Positions 17,868 to 28,186 of a DNA stretch of 64,000 nt are shown one piece after another; the stretch's first letter is position 1, and every line of letters begins with the position of its first letter. Source of the stretch: an uncultured Planctomycetaceae bacterium (lineage in GTDB: Bacteria; Planctomycetota; Planctomycetia; Planctomycetales; Planctomycetaceae); contig CAIOKE010000133.1 of the NCBI GenBank assembly GCA_903858815.1, forward strand, positions 124,001-188,000, in the 5' to 3' direction. The notes beneath the pieces were generated by a model. The model made no database searches and was not told the origin of the DNA. It saw nothing but the letters and a program-made list of their open reading frames with translations. Position numbers and translations under genes: made by a program.

Positions 17868-20800
17868 ATGGTGCTGTTGAAGCTGGTGAATCTGCTGATT
17901 GCCGTACTGGTCCTGATGCCACAGCCTCCTGCAGATGACCTTGTGACAACCATCGAGCAGCAGCGCGGTGGACGCCACTGGATTGATCAACCGACCGCTG
18001 CCCCCAAAAGCCCCGCTGAGTCAGCGGCCTGTTTCGAGATTGAACCAGGCTATCGGATCGAACTTGTAGCAGCAGAGCCCCTCGTTTTTGACCCCGTCGC
18101 CGTCGATTTTGACGCCACCGGAAGAATGTTCGTGGCCGAATACAGCGATTACCCCGTCGGGCCGAAAGACCCGGCCTCTTCTGCCCTCTCGAAGATTGTT
18201 CTGCTGCAGGACACCGACAATGATGGTCGCATGGATCAGCGTTTCGTTTTCGCCAGACATCTCAAGTTCTGCCACAGCGTTCTGGCGTGGGGCACCGGAG
18301 TTCTGGCCTGTACAGAAACCAGCATCGTCTACCTGCCGGACGATAACGACGATCGCACCGCTGACCGGGTGGAAACATGGTTTGAAGGCTTTACTCCCGC
18401 ACACCCGCAAATGCAGATCGGCTGCCCTCGCATCGGTCTTGATAATCGAATCTGGTGCACCTACGGCCATGGCAAAGTTCGCTGTGTGCGTCCGGGTTTC
18501 GAATCGACAGATCCAGTCGAAATACCACGAGTCGACTTCTGTTTCGATCCGTACACCATGAAGTTTGAGGCCGTGACCGGCGCGGGGCAGTTCGGAAATA
18601 CCGTGGACAGCTACGGACGTCGCTTCTTCAGTTCAAATCGCAACCCTTCCATGACTGCAATGTTCACACCAGAGCAGTTGGGGCGAAATGCCTTCGCAGC
18701 AGTCACTGCCGGACACACGGATGCCGGCCCTGCCGGAGAAAAAACACGCGTCTATCCGCGTGTCGCGATGAAAAGTAATTGGCTCTCTCATGCTGGCACT
18801 CATACGTCAGCCTGCGGTGTCACAGCATATCGTGGCGGGCTCGCCGGTCCTGAATCAGATCAGTCACTCTTTGTCTGCGAACCGGTTGGACACCTTGTCA
18901 CACGGTCAGTAGTCACTGCAGACGGAGCTGGGCTGACTACGCTGCGAGCTCGCGAAACCACCGACTTTCTGACATCCACCGATACATGGTTCAGACCCGC
19001 CAGCCTGACAACCGGCCCTGATGGCTCACTCTACCTTGCTGACATGTATCGATTATGGGTTGAGCACCCGAAATTTGTTCCGGACGACGTAGCAGCTCGC
19101 ATGGATTGGCGGGCGGGCGAGGATCGTGGGCGTATCTGGAGAATCACTCCCGAACACTCAACTGCCAGTTCCTTCCAGTCGCCACGATCCACAGCTGACT
19201 ACATCGCCCTGCTGAGCGATGCCAATGGCTGGCGCAGGCAGCTCGGACAGCGACTGCTTCTGGAAACAAAAGACCCCACCGCAGTTCCAATGCTCAGAAA
19301 TCTGCTGACAGGCCGTAACTCAGATCTGCACGCCAGCTTCGGCCGACTGCATGCACTCTGGACTCTGAATGGACTCGGTGAACTGACTTCCGCTGATCTG
19401 ACTGCGGCTGCCAATGACCCGTTCACCAGCATTCGCCGTGATGTCGCTCAGCTTGCTCACCTGCTGCAGAATCCGGCAGAAAGAGCACAGACACTGACGC
19501 AACTGCTCGCAGATCCTGAACCCACCGTGCAATTCCACGCTTTGCTGGCACTGCGGAACACGGATTCAGACCTTTTGCAGGCTGCTGCAAAAACAGCCAC
19601 TTCTGACGATCCGTGGCTGCAGCGAGCATTTCTGCTTTCCATACCACAGGCTGCACCGCAGGTCCTGCAGCTGCTGGCCTCACCAGCAGGTCCATCGTCA
19701 CAGAATGAGGCTGTCCTTGCTGCACGACAGGATTACGTCAGGCGACTGGCCCTGAACAGCTGTGTCTATGCAGATCTCACCGCTCTCCGACTTATTGCCA
19801 CGACAGTCAAAGACCCTGCCGCCACCCCCGTCTGGTTCCGAACGGCCATTGTCGTTGGATTGTCGGAAGGACTTCCACGCGCTCGCAGCGATGAGCTTCC
19901 CAAATCCCTCACTGAACTCCTGCAGAGCCCACCTGCGGCACTACTTGACGACCTGCAGGGAATTCAGCAGGTCCTGAATACAGCCGCACTCCATGCTGTC
20001 GATCGGAAACTATCCGACGTTGACCGGATCGCTGCCATGACACTGCTCCCGCAGCTGCCCCCAACGCAACTGCAGACTGCCATCACCAGCCTGCTGGCTT
20101 CGGGCGAATCATCTGCCTGCCAGAAGGCGGCTGTGGAAATGGTGCGTCGCACCGGACGACCCGATGCTGCACAGCAGGTCATGGATGCGTGGCCCACCCT
20201 GACACCCGCTGCACGCTCGGCTGCTGTTGACCTGTTTCTCAGTCGTCGAGACAGTCTCAGTCTGCTGCTTGAGCGGATGCAGAGTGGCACAATCCTGCCC
20301 GCCAGCCTGTCCATTGATCAAAGACTGCCTCTGCTTCAGAATGCTGACAAGACTATTCGGGAAACGGCTCGAAAGCTGTTTGGCGGCACAGTATCGGCAG
20401 ATCGTCGCAAGGTTGCCGAAGAATATGCCGCAGCACTTAAGACAGAAGGCGATCCGCAGCGCGGAGCACTCGTTTTTGAACGCACCTGCAGCAAATGTCA
20501 TCGAATCGGCAGTGTCGGTCAAAGCGTGGGACCGGACATCAGTGACACGCGTGCACGCGCAGCAGACGCCCTGCTCTACGATATCCTTGACCCGAATCGT
20601 CGTGTGGACCCACAGTTTTCTGAATACGTCATTGTCACAACTGACGGCAGACTTCTGAACGGCCTGCTGGTCAGCGAAACACCACAGACAATCACACTTC
20701 GACAGGCAGAAGGCCGGGAATCGAGCCTGAATCGCAGCGAAGTGGAAGAACTGCGGGCCACCAATCGATCACTCATGCCCGAAGGAATCGAGAAGGATGT

Positions 20801-20879
20801 AACCATTGCACAGATGGCAGACATCCTTGCGTTCCTGAAACAACCACCCGGCAGACACACGGCTGCTGCCGCACCATAA
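17868..20879 (+). CDS. PVC-type exported propeller / HEAT-repeat / cytochrome c protein
   Basis: A 1,003-residue protein. A signal peptide (about 1-22) is followed by a propeller-like domain (about 55-430; GYRIELVAAEPLVFDPVAV, DATGRMFVAEYSDYP, TTGPDGSLYLADMYR). Then come helical HEAT-like repeats (about 440-850) and a C-terminal c-type cytochrome with haem motif CSKCH (residues 874-878), GPDISD and DILDPNRRVDPQFSEY, features I know from planctomycete membrane-bound dehydrogenase-like proteins. An exported redox role, perhaps oxidising sugars or alcohols, is plausible but unproven. CGGAG sits eight bases before the ATG. The following DUF1501 gene is convergent. Confidence 0.85.
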   Translation: MVLLKLVNLLIAVLVLMPQPPADDLVTTIEQQRGGRHWIDQPTAAPKSPAESAACFEIEPGYRIELVAAEPLVFDPVAVDFDATGRMFVAEYSDYPVGPKDPASSALSKIVLLQDTDNDGRMDQRFVFARHLKFCHSVLAWGTGVLACTETSIVYLPDDNDDRTADRVETWFEGFTPAHPQMQIGCPRIGLDNRIWCTYGHGKVRCVRPGFESTDPVEIPRVDFCFDPYTMKFEAVTGAGQFGNTVDSYGRRFFSSNRNPSMTAMFTPEQLGRNAFAAVTAGHTDAGPAGEKTRVYPRVAMKSNWLSHAGTHTSACGVTAYRGGLAGPESDQSLFVCEPVGHLVTRSVVTADGAGLTTLRARETTDFLTSTDTWFRPASLTTGPDGSLYLADMYRLWVEHPKFVPDDVAARMDWRAGEDRGRIWRITPEHSTASSFQSPRSTADYIALLSDANGWRRQLGQRLLLETKDPTAVPMLRNLLTGRNSDLHASFGRLHALWTLNGLGELTSADLTAAANDPFTSIRRDVAQLAHLLQNPAERAQTLTQLLADPEPTVQFHALLALRNTDSDLLQAAAKTATSDDPWLQRAFLLSIPQAAPQVLQLLASPAGPSSQNEAVLAARQDYVRRLALNSCVYADLTALRLIATTVKDPAATPVWFRTAIVVGLSEGLPRARSDELPKSLTELLQSPPAALLDDLQGIQQVLNTAALHAVDRKLSDVDRIAAMTLLPQLPPTQLQTAITSLLASGESSACQKAAVEMVRRTGRPDAAQQVMDAWPTLTPAARSAAVDLFLSRRDSLSLLLERMQSGTILPASLSIDQRLPLLQNADKTIRETARKLFGGTVSADRRKVAEEYAAALKTEGDPQRGALVFERTCSKCHRIGSVGQSVGPDISDTRARAADALLYDILDPNRRVDPQFSEYVIVTTDGRLLNGLLVSETPQTITLRQAEGRESSLNRSEVEELRATNRSLMPEGIEKDVTIAQMADILAFLKQPPGRHTAAAAP

Positions 20880-20904
20880 GGCAGAACGTCATTCCGGAAA
20901 AACG

Positions 20905-22347
20905 TCAGCTGAGGATCTCATGCACTACCCGCCCGTGCACGTCGGTAAGGCGATAGTCACGGCCCGAGTTCCGCCACGTCAGTCGCGTATGGTCAAGCCC
21001 CAGCAGATGCAGTATGGTGGCATGAAAGTCATGCACATGAACCTCATCTGATGCCACATCAATCCCATAGTCGTCTGATTGCCCCCATGACATCCCACCG
21101 CGCACACCGCCCCCAGCCAGCCACGAAGAAAATACCCAGTGATGGTGCTCACGGCCAGCAGCCTGCGGCGCCGCATTGAAAGGGGTTCTGCCGAATTCCG
21201 TCGTCCATACCACCAACGTATCATCCAGCAGCCCACGCTGCTTCAGATCTTTCAGCAAAGCAGCCACCGGCTGATCCACGTTGGCCGCCAGCGGCGCGTG
21301 TGACAACATGTCGCCATGCGCGTCCCAGTTGCCGGAGGCACCTGTATCAATCAACTCCACAAATCGGACGCCCCGCTCAGCCAGTCGCCTCGCAACAAGG
21401 CATTGCCATCCAAACCCTGCAGTACTGCCCGGCTGCAAACCATAACTGCGAAATGTCTGTTCGGTCTCATCGCTCAAATCAAACACATCCGGCATCTCAC
21501 GCTGCATGCCAAATGCTGTTTCAAAAGACTGAATCCGAGCAGCCAGCTCCGGGTCATCAGACCGCTGCACCTGATGTCGACGATTCATGCCAGCCAGCAG
21601 CCCCAGTTCAAGTCGCTGCAATTCCTCAGATCCCACCCGCCGCTGAATATTCGCAACTGGCTCGGTTCCCGGGACGACCCGAGTCCCCTGATAAGCCCCC
21701 GGCAGAAAATCACTGCCCCACACCTGACCACCGGCATACGGAGCATGCGGAGCCAGCACAATAAACGATGGCAGATTGCGGTTTAATGTCCCAAGACCAT
21801 AACTGATCCAGGAACCCATGCTGGGACGAGCAAACGTGAATGAACCAGTATGCATCCCCAGAGTTGCTTCGTAGTGGTTCGTATGATCTGACTTCATCGA
21901 CCGGATCACACAGAGATCATCCACACACTCCGCCATGAATGGAAACAGATCACTGACCTCCGTACCACTGTTTCCGCGCGGTCGGAATTTCCACTGCGGA
22001 GCCTTCAGGTACATGCTGAAGCTGCCTTTACGACCCTGAAACTCATTTACCGTTACCGTCTTACCGGCATCACGAAATAGTCGCGGACGATGATCCCACG
22101 AGTCCACATGCGATACACCACCGCTCATGTACAGCATGATCACTCGATTTGCCCGAGGACGAGCGTGAGGCAGTTGTAAGAGACCCCGAACAGCCCCCGG
22201 CACTCCGGAGTCTTCTGCGAGTAACTCGCTTAAAAGCCCCGGCAGCAGAGTTGAACCGGCAGCCAGAGATCGCAGACACTGACCACGTGTCCACCCACGT
22301 CCATTCAGTTGTCCCGCCTCAGACATCGCACCAGCCCCATTCTGCAT
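20905..22347 (-). CDS. DUF1501 domain-containing exported protein
   Basis: A protein of about 480 residues of the DUF1501 family, related in fold to sulfatases and alkaline phosphatases and very common in planctomycetes. Visible marks are MLYMSGGVSHVDSWDHRP near the start, TNHYEATLGMHTGS, RFVELIDTGASGNWDAHGD and TTEFGRTPF. The start ATG at 22347 lies eight bases after the stop of the upstream cytochrome gene; a GTG directly before it and an ATG at 22340 are alternatives. Many relatives start with a twin-arginine signal; here the N-terminus GWTRGQCLRSLAAGSTLLP has only a weak version. The function of the DUF1501/DUF1553 pair is unknown. Confidence 0.88.
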   Translation of the reverse strand: MQNGAGAMSEAGQLNGRGWTRGQCLRSLAAGSTLLPGLLSELLAEDSGVPGAVRGLLQLPHARPRANRVIMLYMSGGVSHVDSWDHRPRLFRDAGKTVTVNEFQGRKGSFSMYLKAPQWKFRPRGNSGTEVSDLFPFMAECVDDLCVIRSMKSDHTNHYEATLGMHTGSFTFARPSMGSWISYGLGTLNRNLPSFIVLAPHAPYAGGQVWGSDFLPGAYQGTRVVPGTEPVANIQRRVGSEELQRLELGLLAGMNRRHQVQRSDDPELAARIQSFETAFGMQREMPDVFDLSDETEQTFRSYGLQPGSTAGFGWQCLVARRLAERGVRFVELIDTGASGNWDAHGDMLSHAPLAANVDQPVAALLKDLKQRGLLDDTLVVWTTEFGRTPFNAAPQAAGREHHHWVFSSWLAGGGVRGGMSWGQSDDYGIDVASDEVHVHDFHATILHLLGLDHTRLTWRNSGRDYRLTDVHGRVVHEILS

Positions 22348-22355
22348 CACAGGTT

Positions 22356-25300
22356 TCAGTCAACATACAGAAAATCATTGCTTCCCAGCAGCGATCGCAA
22401 CACTGCCTCCAGTGCTTTTCGTGAGCCATCAACAACAGCCGCCTGACTCGCATACACATGCATGAATTCCTCGGCCTCACGTAACTCCTCAGCTTCAGGC
22501 TCTCGTAACACAGCCCTGCGCCACGCCAGACGCAGTCGCTCAGAATCATCGGCGGCGAGTTCCTGAAGTCGCCCAGCCCACTCGACTGAAGCTTCATGAA
22601 TCATCTGATCATTCATGAAAAACAGTGCCTGAGTCGGGACCGTGGTCCCCGCCCTGTCCGCTGTCGAAGCGTTTGGGTCGGCACCATCAAACAAAGCCAG
22701 AAACGGATGCCTGCGAATTCGAGGAGTCATCAGATACACGCTGCGAAGCCGATGATCATAAGTCTCACCAAAGGGCACATGCTGACTGAAACCCCACTCA
22801 AATGGTCGCGGAAACGGATGAGCGGCACCCATTGAACGATCCAGCCGACCACTGACGGCCAGAATCGAATCCCGGATCTCTTCCGCAGACAGACGCCTGC
22901 GAGAACAGACGATTCCCTTTGAATCATCGGCTGTCGACGATGACTCCTGCTGCCAGGCAGCACTGCTCAGAATCAGGCGATGCAACGATTTGATGCTCCA
23001 GCCATCTCGCACAAATCGTCCGGCCAGATAATCCAGCAGTTCAGGATCTGCTGGAACTGCTCCACGCACACCAAAATCATTTGGTGTGCGCACCAGACCC
23101 GTCCCAAAATGATACTGCCACACGCGATTGACGATCACTCGTGCCGTCAATGGATTCCTCGGACTCACCAGCCAGTCCGCCAGCTGCAGGCGACCACTTC
23201 CCGTCAATGGTACCTCGGGCACTTCACCCCCGACGACTCTCACAAATCCTCTGGCTACCAATTCACCAGGCTGATCGGGCTCCCCACGCACCTGAATTCG
23301 CACATCATGCGGCGTCCCTTCTGCCATCGCATAGGCCATCGGGTACGGCCCGTGTGCCAGTAAACCACGAAGTTCCTGATCCATCTGATCAGCCTGCCCC
23401 TGAAGTTCCAGAAGACGACGTCTCAGCACGCTGATCTGCTCGCCACGCAGCTCGCTGGCCACATCCGCAGAGATCTGCGAAATATCGGGAAGTGCCGTAT
23501 CCCGCACAGCAAAGTTATCAATATCAAGCGCCGGACGTGTACCTGGCAGATGTCCGTAGCTGTCGATAAAGCTGTAATCAATCTGGCCATCCCAGCTCTC
23601 CAGACAATTCCCGGCAAAGGTCGTGCGCTGCCCCGGTGCGAACAGCACACCCTTGTAAGTGCGATTGCGAGTATCCAGCACCAGCTGCAGCTGATGCCAC
23701 TCACCGGGTACGAGGTCAGCAACCCGGACAGGACCATCGGACTGCCTGCTGAAAAACACACGATCAGTAAAATGCAACTCCACTGCTGCTGATGGTCCCG
23801 GCCCATGCCCGATATAGTACCTCCAAGACCCGCACCCCGTATCTGCCGGATAAGGTCGAAAGTCAAATGCCAGATGAAGCAGCCCAGCTGCATCAATTGG
23901 CAGCTCAGACATCGTGAGTCCGAATCCATCGTAGGCGGCACGCTGAGGCAGATAGAGGCCCTGCCCTCCTGCACCATAAAGATTCTTCAGAGGACTCTGC
24001 GACTCAGGACGCAGCCTGACAACACTTCCTGGCCCCGCATTCCACGGCGCCGACAAAGGCCCGTCAATAGATTGAAGTTCAAGGTCACCATCAATCCCCA
24101 CCAGCTGTTTCAGCTTCGCACTGATGACTGCTGCTGATTCTCCAGTAGTCGCAGCCACGACCCAATCCCGAACTGGCCTTCCAAACGGCACCGGTTGCAC
24201 AGCCACATTATCAATGTCAAGCCCCGGTCGCACTGCCCCGGAACTGCCAAATGACTCAAAAACCATGCCATCGGGCAATCGCTCCCAGACGTCCGATTGC
24301 AGCTCAGCGACCTGCTCCTCGCCGTCGACAGACAATTTTCCCTCAATCCTGCCCGTCTGGGGATTCAATTCCACCTGCAGAGTCATCCACTCCCCCACAC
24401 GATACTTCCCAAGGACCACGGATTTGTCGCCTGACTGCAGACTCACCAGCCCCTGTTTCACCGTGAACCCGACAGCTCTCCCGGAACCTGCTGCAACCAT
24501 TTGAAACTGATGCCCCTCGACAGCATCCGCAACCTCATCACGAATCCTCAGATCAATACCGAACCAGAGTGTCTGTCGATCCTTTTCTCTGATTCGCAAA
24601 GCCTGCCAGACTCGCCAGTCCTGCGTCCCCTGCAGCACAGTCAGTCCACGACCGCCTCGCGGGTAAACATGCTGAAATGGACTCTGGGCTTCACCCGTTA
24701 CCATGACCGGACCACTGTAGAGCCATGGCGCTACGGGAATCCCGTTACTGCCACCTGCTGCAGGTGCCTGCAACTCAAAATCACCATCCGGCTCAGACAG
24801 GCTGCGCAACACAGCAACCGGCGCAGCTCTCTGCAACGCCGTCAACCGATGCGCTAAGTCACCGGTTTGACGAATATGATCACGCCAGCCCTGCGCAGCC
24901 TGCCCGGGAGGCACAAGTGGTGCCAGCGAACGGACTCGCTGTTTCTGTTCTGAACCAGGAAAAGGATAACGACTGCTGTCGAAAATTCCGTACAGAGCGT
25001 AGTACTCCTTTGTCGACACGGGATCGAACTTGTGGTCATGACAACGAGCACACCCAAGACTCAGACCCAGAAATGTCTGCCCCACACTGTCGATCGTGTC
25101 ATGAATCGTCAGATGATGGTAGTTTTCAGAGTCGAAGCCAAACCGTCGCGAAAGCGCCAGATAACCCGTGGCTGTCGTCTGTTCTGCAAATCGTGCACTG
25201 TCAGACTGCTGCGCCAGGATATCACCAGCGATCTGCTCGCGCACAAATTGATCAAATGGCAGATCACGGTTAAAGGCGTCAATCACGTAGTTCCTGTACC

Positions 25301-26057
25301 GCCATGCCTCAGGGACTGGATAGTCGGCCGTCTCACCGGCCGTGTCAGCATACCGCACTACGTCCAGCCAGTGCCGCCCCCATTTCTCACCATAGGCAGA
25401 TCCTGCCAGCAGACGATCAATGACCTTCAGGAACGCATCCGGAGCACGATCCTGCTCAAAATCCTGCAACTCTTCGGGGGTCGGAGGCAACCCGGTCAGG
25501 TCAAAAGTCACACGCCGCAGCAGAGTACGTCGGTCAGCCTGCACTTTCGGCTGCAACCCGGCAGACCGCAAAGTACGCAGTACAAACGCATCAATTTCAT
25601 TCTGACACCACGGAGCATCCTGAGTGGGCACGATCGGATCGCCGATCGGCTGGAATGCCCAATGGCCGGCAGATTCAAAGACCCCCGCAGCCGCCGGCCA
25701 GTAAACACCTGCCGAAATCCAGTCGCGGATGGCCTGTACCTGCAGAACTGATAACGCCTGATCCTGGGCCGGGGGCATCGCTGAAACATCCGCCTGACGC
25801 AGGATAGCCTGCAAAAGCAGGCTTTTGCCTGGGTCACCAGGGATTATCGCCGGCCCGGAATCTCCACCCTCCAGCAATCCCTGCCGCGAATCCACCCGCA
25901 GGCCACCCGATACTCGCTCACCTCCATGGCAACGAAAACACGTCCCCGCAAGTATCGGTCGGATCTGAGCCTCAAAAAATGCCTCTGACTTCGCATCCTG
26001 CCCCATCGCCCGCTCAAGACCAGGCCACAGGATTATCAAAGCAAAAAAGAATCGCAT
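22356..26057 (-). CDS. DUF1549/DUF1553 planctomycete cytochrome protein with two inserted lectin-like modules
   Basis: A 1,233-residue exported protein. After a signal peptide (1-20) comes a haem motif CFRCH (residues 40-44) in a planctomycete cytochrome C domain, then DUF1549 (about 130-400; HWLDVVRYADTAGE), and a C-terminal DUF1553 (about 950-1200; NRVWQYHFGTGLVRTPNDFG, RRRLSAEEIRDSIL). Between them, residues about 423-622 and 655-852 form two similar beta-rich modules, each starting GDxELQ and ending PxLDIDNxAV, which look like concanavalin-type glycan-binding domains. The order with the DUF1501 gene immediately downstream is the usual pairing. A role in polysaccharide handling is inference. 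Confidence 0.88.
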   Translation of the reverse strand: MRFFFALIILWPGLERAMGQDAKSEAFFEAQIRPILAGTCFRCHGGERVSGGLRVDSRQGLLEGGDSGPAIIPGDPGKSLLLQAILRQADVSAMPPAQDQALSVLQVQAIRDWISAGVYWPAAAGVFESAGHWAFQPIGDPIVPTQDAPWCQNEIDAFVLRTLRSAGLQPKVQADRRTLLRRVTFDLTGLPPTPEELQDFEQDRAPDAFLKVIDRLLAGSAYGEKWGRHWLDVVRYADTAGETADYPVPEAWRYRNYVIDAFNRDLPFDQFVREQIAGDILAQQSDSARFAEQTTATGYLALSRRFGFDSENYHHLTIHDTIDSVGQTFLGLSLGCARCHDHKFDPVSTKEYYALYGIFDSSRYPFPGSEQKQRVRSLAPLVPPGQAAQGWRDHIRQTGDLAHRLTALQRAAPVAVLRSLSEPDGDFELQAPAAGGSNGIPVAPWLYSGPVMVTGEAQSPFQHVYPRGGRGLTVLQGTQDWRVWQALRIREKDRQTLWFGIDLRIRDEVADAVEGHQFQMVAAGSGRAVGFTVKQGLVSLQSGDKSVVLGKYRVGEWMTLQVELNPQTGRIEGKLSVDGEEQVAELQSDVWERLPDGMVFESFGSSGAVRPGLDIDNVAVQPVPFGRPVRDWVVAATTGESAAVISAKLKQLVGIDGDLELQSIDGPLSAPWNAGPGSVVRLRPESQSPLKNLYGAGGQGLYLPQRAAYDGFGLTMSELPIDAAGLLHLAFDFRPYPADTGCGSWRYYIGHGPGPSAAVELHFTDRVFFSRQSDGPVRVADLVPGEWHQLQLVLDTRNRTYKGVLFAPGQRTTFAGNCLESWDGQIDYSFIDSYGHLPGTRPALDIDNFAVRDTALPDISQISADVASELRGEQISVLRRRLLELQGQADQMDQELRGLLAHGPYPMAYAMAEGTPHDVRIQVRGEPDQPGELVARGFVRVVGGEVPEVPLTGSGRLQLADWLVSPRNPLTARVIVNRVWQYHFGTGLVRTPNDFGVRGAVPADPELLDYLAGRFVRDGWSIKSLHRLILSSAAWQQESSSTADDSKGIVCSRRRLSAEEIRDSILAVSGRLDRSMGAAHPFPRPFEWGFSQHVPFGETYDHRLRSVYLMTPRIRRHPFLALFDGADPNASTADRAGTTVPTQALFFMNDQMIHEASVEWAGRLQELAADDSERLRLAWRRAVLREPEAEELREAEEFMHVYASQAAVVDGSRKALEAVLRSLLGSNDFLYVD

Positions 26058-26202
26058 CCAATCCGACCCACAAATCCCACTGACTGACCCGTTACGCCTG
26101 AATACTCACTATACCAATACCAACGCTCGGAGAAACATCCATCTTTACCCGCGAACCAATCAGATGCTGAATTCCTGTCGCTCAGTCCGACACACTCCCT
26201 CA

Positions 26203-27217
26203 ATGGAAACAGCCGTGGCATCGCGAATTTCTGCGATCATAACACTGTTTCTGACTGCGTATTTCCACCCAGAAAATCCAGTAGTCGCACAGCCAGTCGG
26301 ACAACCGAACGAGGAATTCGGAACCCTGTGGAAGTTCGCAGATCAGTCAACACCCGACGAAAGCACCAGCATCCACCAAACGACCTCACCCAGCACCAAC
26401 CGCAGACAGAACTGAAGCTCGGTAAACAAACACATCCCGCCCTCCCCCTCGATCTGCGGGATCCTTCCCGGGAACCGTGGCGTGTTTTTCGAAGTGGCGA
26501 ATTCTCCATCTTGTGGGCTGCCACGGACGATGCCGGTTGGACCAGCCTGATCAATGCTGCCGACCTGCCACGCAGGGAAACCTCCGGATTGAAGTCCAGT
26601 GTCAGTATTGACTGGTTGAATGGACGAGGCTCCGTCCCACTGCCTCCACGGCTGTATGACATGCTGCTTTTCTATCAGCGCCCAGGAACGCTCAACGAAT
26701 ACTTCAGCTATGACATCGCGGCAAGTGCCGGCCTGTACACGGATTTCGAGGACAGTGCGAGGGAGGGTCTGAGATTCCCCGCACACGCCGTGAGTGCGTT
26801 CCACGTGCCCCCTGAGCTGGACGTGATTTTGGGTGCCGATTTTCCTGATAGAGATGACTTCACCAATTGCCTGTCTTCGGTGTCTCAATCCAGGATACAG
26901 CGATTCGTGGTCTGCGATTGGAACTCATTTTTCCCAGACCACGAATCGAGTATGCATGGGACTGGCAAACCCGCAGTTACCTCAGCGGGAACCCTGCCGG
27001 CGGTACCTGGGATATTGAAATGCCGGACCGCACAGGTGACGTTGTAACACTCACCGCATACAGACTGGCCATCGGCATGGAAACCGTAGACGAAGATGGA
27101 CAGATCGACTTCGCGGAGATCAGCTGGCTATTCAATCGCACAGCAGAATACCGCATCCTTCCAGGCTCACACGAACTTGGCAATACCCTGATGCTGCAGT
27201 TCGGCACACGTCGCTGA
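26203..27217 (+). pseudogene. Frameshifted gene for a beta-rich exported protein related to the 52.8-53.9 kb gene
   Basis: Three adjacent open frames read as one protein broken twice. The first frame (26203 to about 26410) has a signal peptide METAVASRISAIITLFLTAY and stops at 26415. The second (about 26410-26860) carries SIDWLNGRGSVPLPPRLYDM and TDFEDSAREGLRFP and ends in ADFPDRDDF. The third continues with QLPVFGVS, LRLELIFPRPRIEYAW, GGTWDIEM and ends GTRR at 27217. The intact relative at 52840-53874 has the same order: RDDFPVLPAAGLLW, VDIQFPSPRISCRL, GGNTWSVQ, LVFDRSF. Two shifts indicate decay, unless there are sequencing errors. The family looks like an outer-membrane or surface beta-barrel; function unknown. 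Confidence 0.7.
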
Positions 27218-27233
27218 GAAACATCAACTCTGT

Positions 27234-28049
27234 TCAGTGTCGACCACGATGCTGAGTCGAGGGCTGAACCTGTACAACCGGCTGCGCACGCTCGCCACTG
27301 CAGATCACCACCAGCAGATTACTGATCAGTTGCTCGCGCTGTTCATCACTCATGTGCAACTCTGCCGTACTAAGCCGCTGCACGGCATCCTTCACAATCT
27401 CCACCGCACCCTCGACGATCGTCTTGCGAGCGTCAATTAAAGCCATCGCCTGCTGACGCATCAGCATGGCTTGTGCGATTTCCGGAGCATAAGTCAGGTC
27501 GTTCATTCGCACATTCAGGACTCTCACCCCGGCAGCCTGCACGGCCTCCTGCATCTCCTGAACAAAAGCTCGATTCACTGTGTCGTTTTCAAGTTTCAGA
27601 CACGGTTCACTGTGGTCAGGAGACTCATACGGAAACTGCGCACTCACACGTTTGATCACAGCACTTGCCTGGTCCTCGATGAAGGTCCTGTAGCTTTCGA
27701 CTTCCAATGCGGCCTTCCACGAATCCTCGACACGGTAAACCACGATAGCACTGATCTGAATGGGATTTCCATTCCGCTCCAGAACCGTAGTCACTGGAAT
27801 GTCGTGAGTCATGTCACGCGTTGGAATCCTGTGCAGAGCACGGCCAACCGGGTGTATCCAGCTGATTCCCTGCTGCCGAAGTGTCGTCACATACTTGCCA
27901 AAACGCAGGACCACAATCTCTTCGCGAGGATTGACGATCACAAACCCGAACAGCAGCGCCAGACCGCCGGTCAACAGCGTAACAATCACGACCAGCAGCA
28001 GCTCCAGTGCACCCTGGTTCTGTCTCAGCTCATTCTGCCCGGTGCTCAT
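27234..28049 (-). CDS. SPFH/band 7 (stomatin-prohibitin-like) membrane protein
   Basis: A 271-residue protein with an N-terminal membrane helix (about 16-42, LELLLVVIVTLLTGGLALLFGFVIV) and an SPFH domain (about 43-230: NPREEIVVLRFGKYVTTLRQQGISW, RIPTRDMTHDIPVTTVLERNG, with helical AQAMLMRQQAMALIDARK). SPFH proteins form large ring assemblies that organise membranes and regulate proteases or membrane fluidity. The start has GGGAG six bases upstream. No NfeD or FtsH gene is adjacent. It is last in a possible minus-strand unit after the DapA-like and S46 peptidase genes. Confidence 0.9.
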   Translation of the reverse strand: MSTGQNELRQNQGALELLLVVIVTLLTGGLALLFGFVIVNPREEIVVLRFGKYVTTLRQQGISWIHPVGRALHRIPTRDMTHDIPVTTVLERNGNPIQISAIVVYRVEDSWKAALEVESYRTFIEDQASAVIKRVSAQFPYESPDHSEPCLKLENDTVNRAFVQEMQEAVQAAGVRVLNVRMNDLTYAPEIAQAMLMRQQAMALIDARKTIVEGAVEIVKDAVQRLSTAELHMSDEQREQLISNLLVVICSGERAQPVVQVQPSTQHRGRH

Positions 28050-28186
28050 CAGTCGCTCCCTTTTTCCCGTTTTGAGATATCCAACATGCGATTAACGCTG
28101 ATTCGCTAACGCACCTCAAAAGCCCCCGGATCAGCACACTTCAGAAAAAAAGCTGTCGCACTCAGAATTCCCGGCCGCGACCTCCA

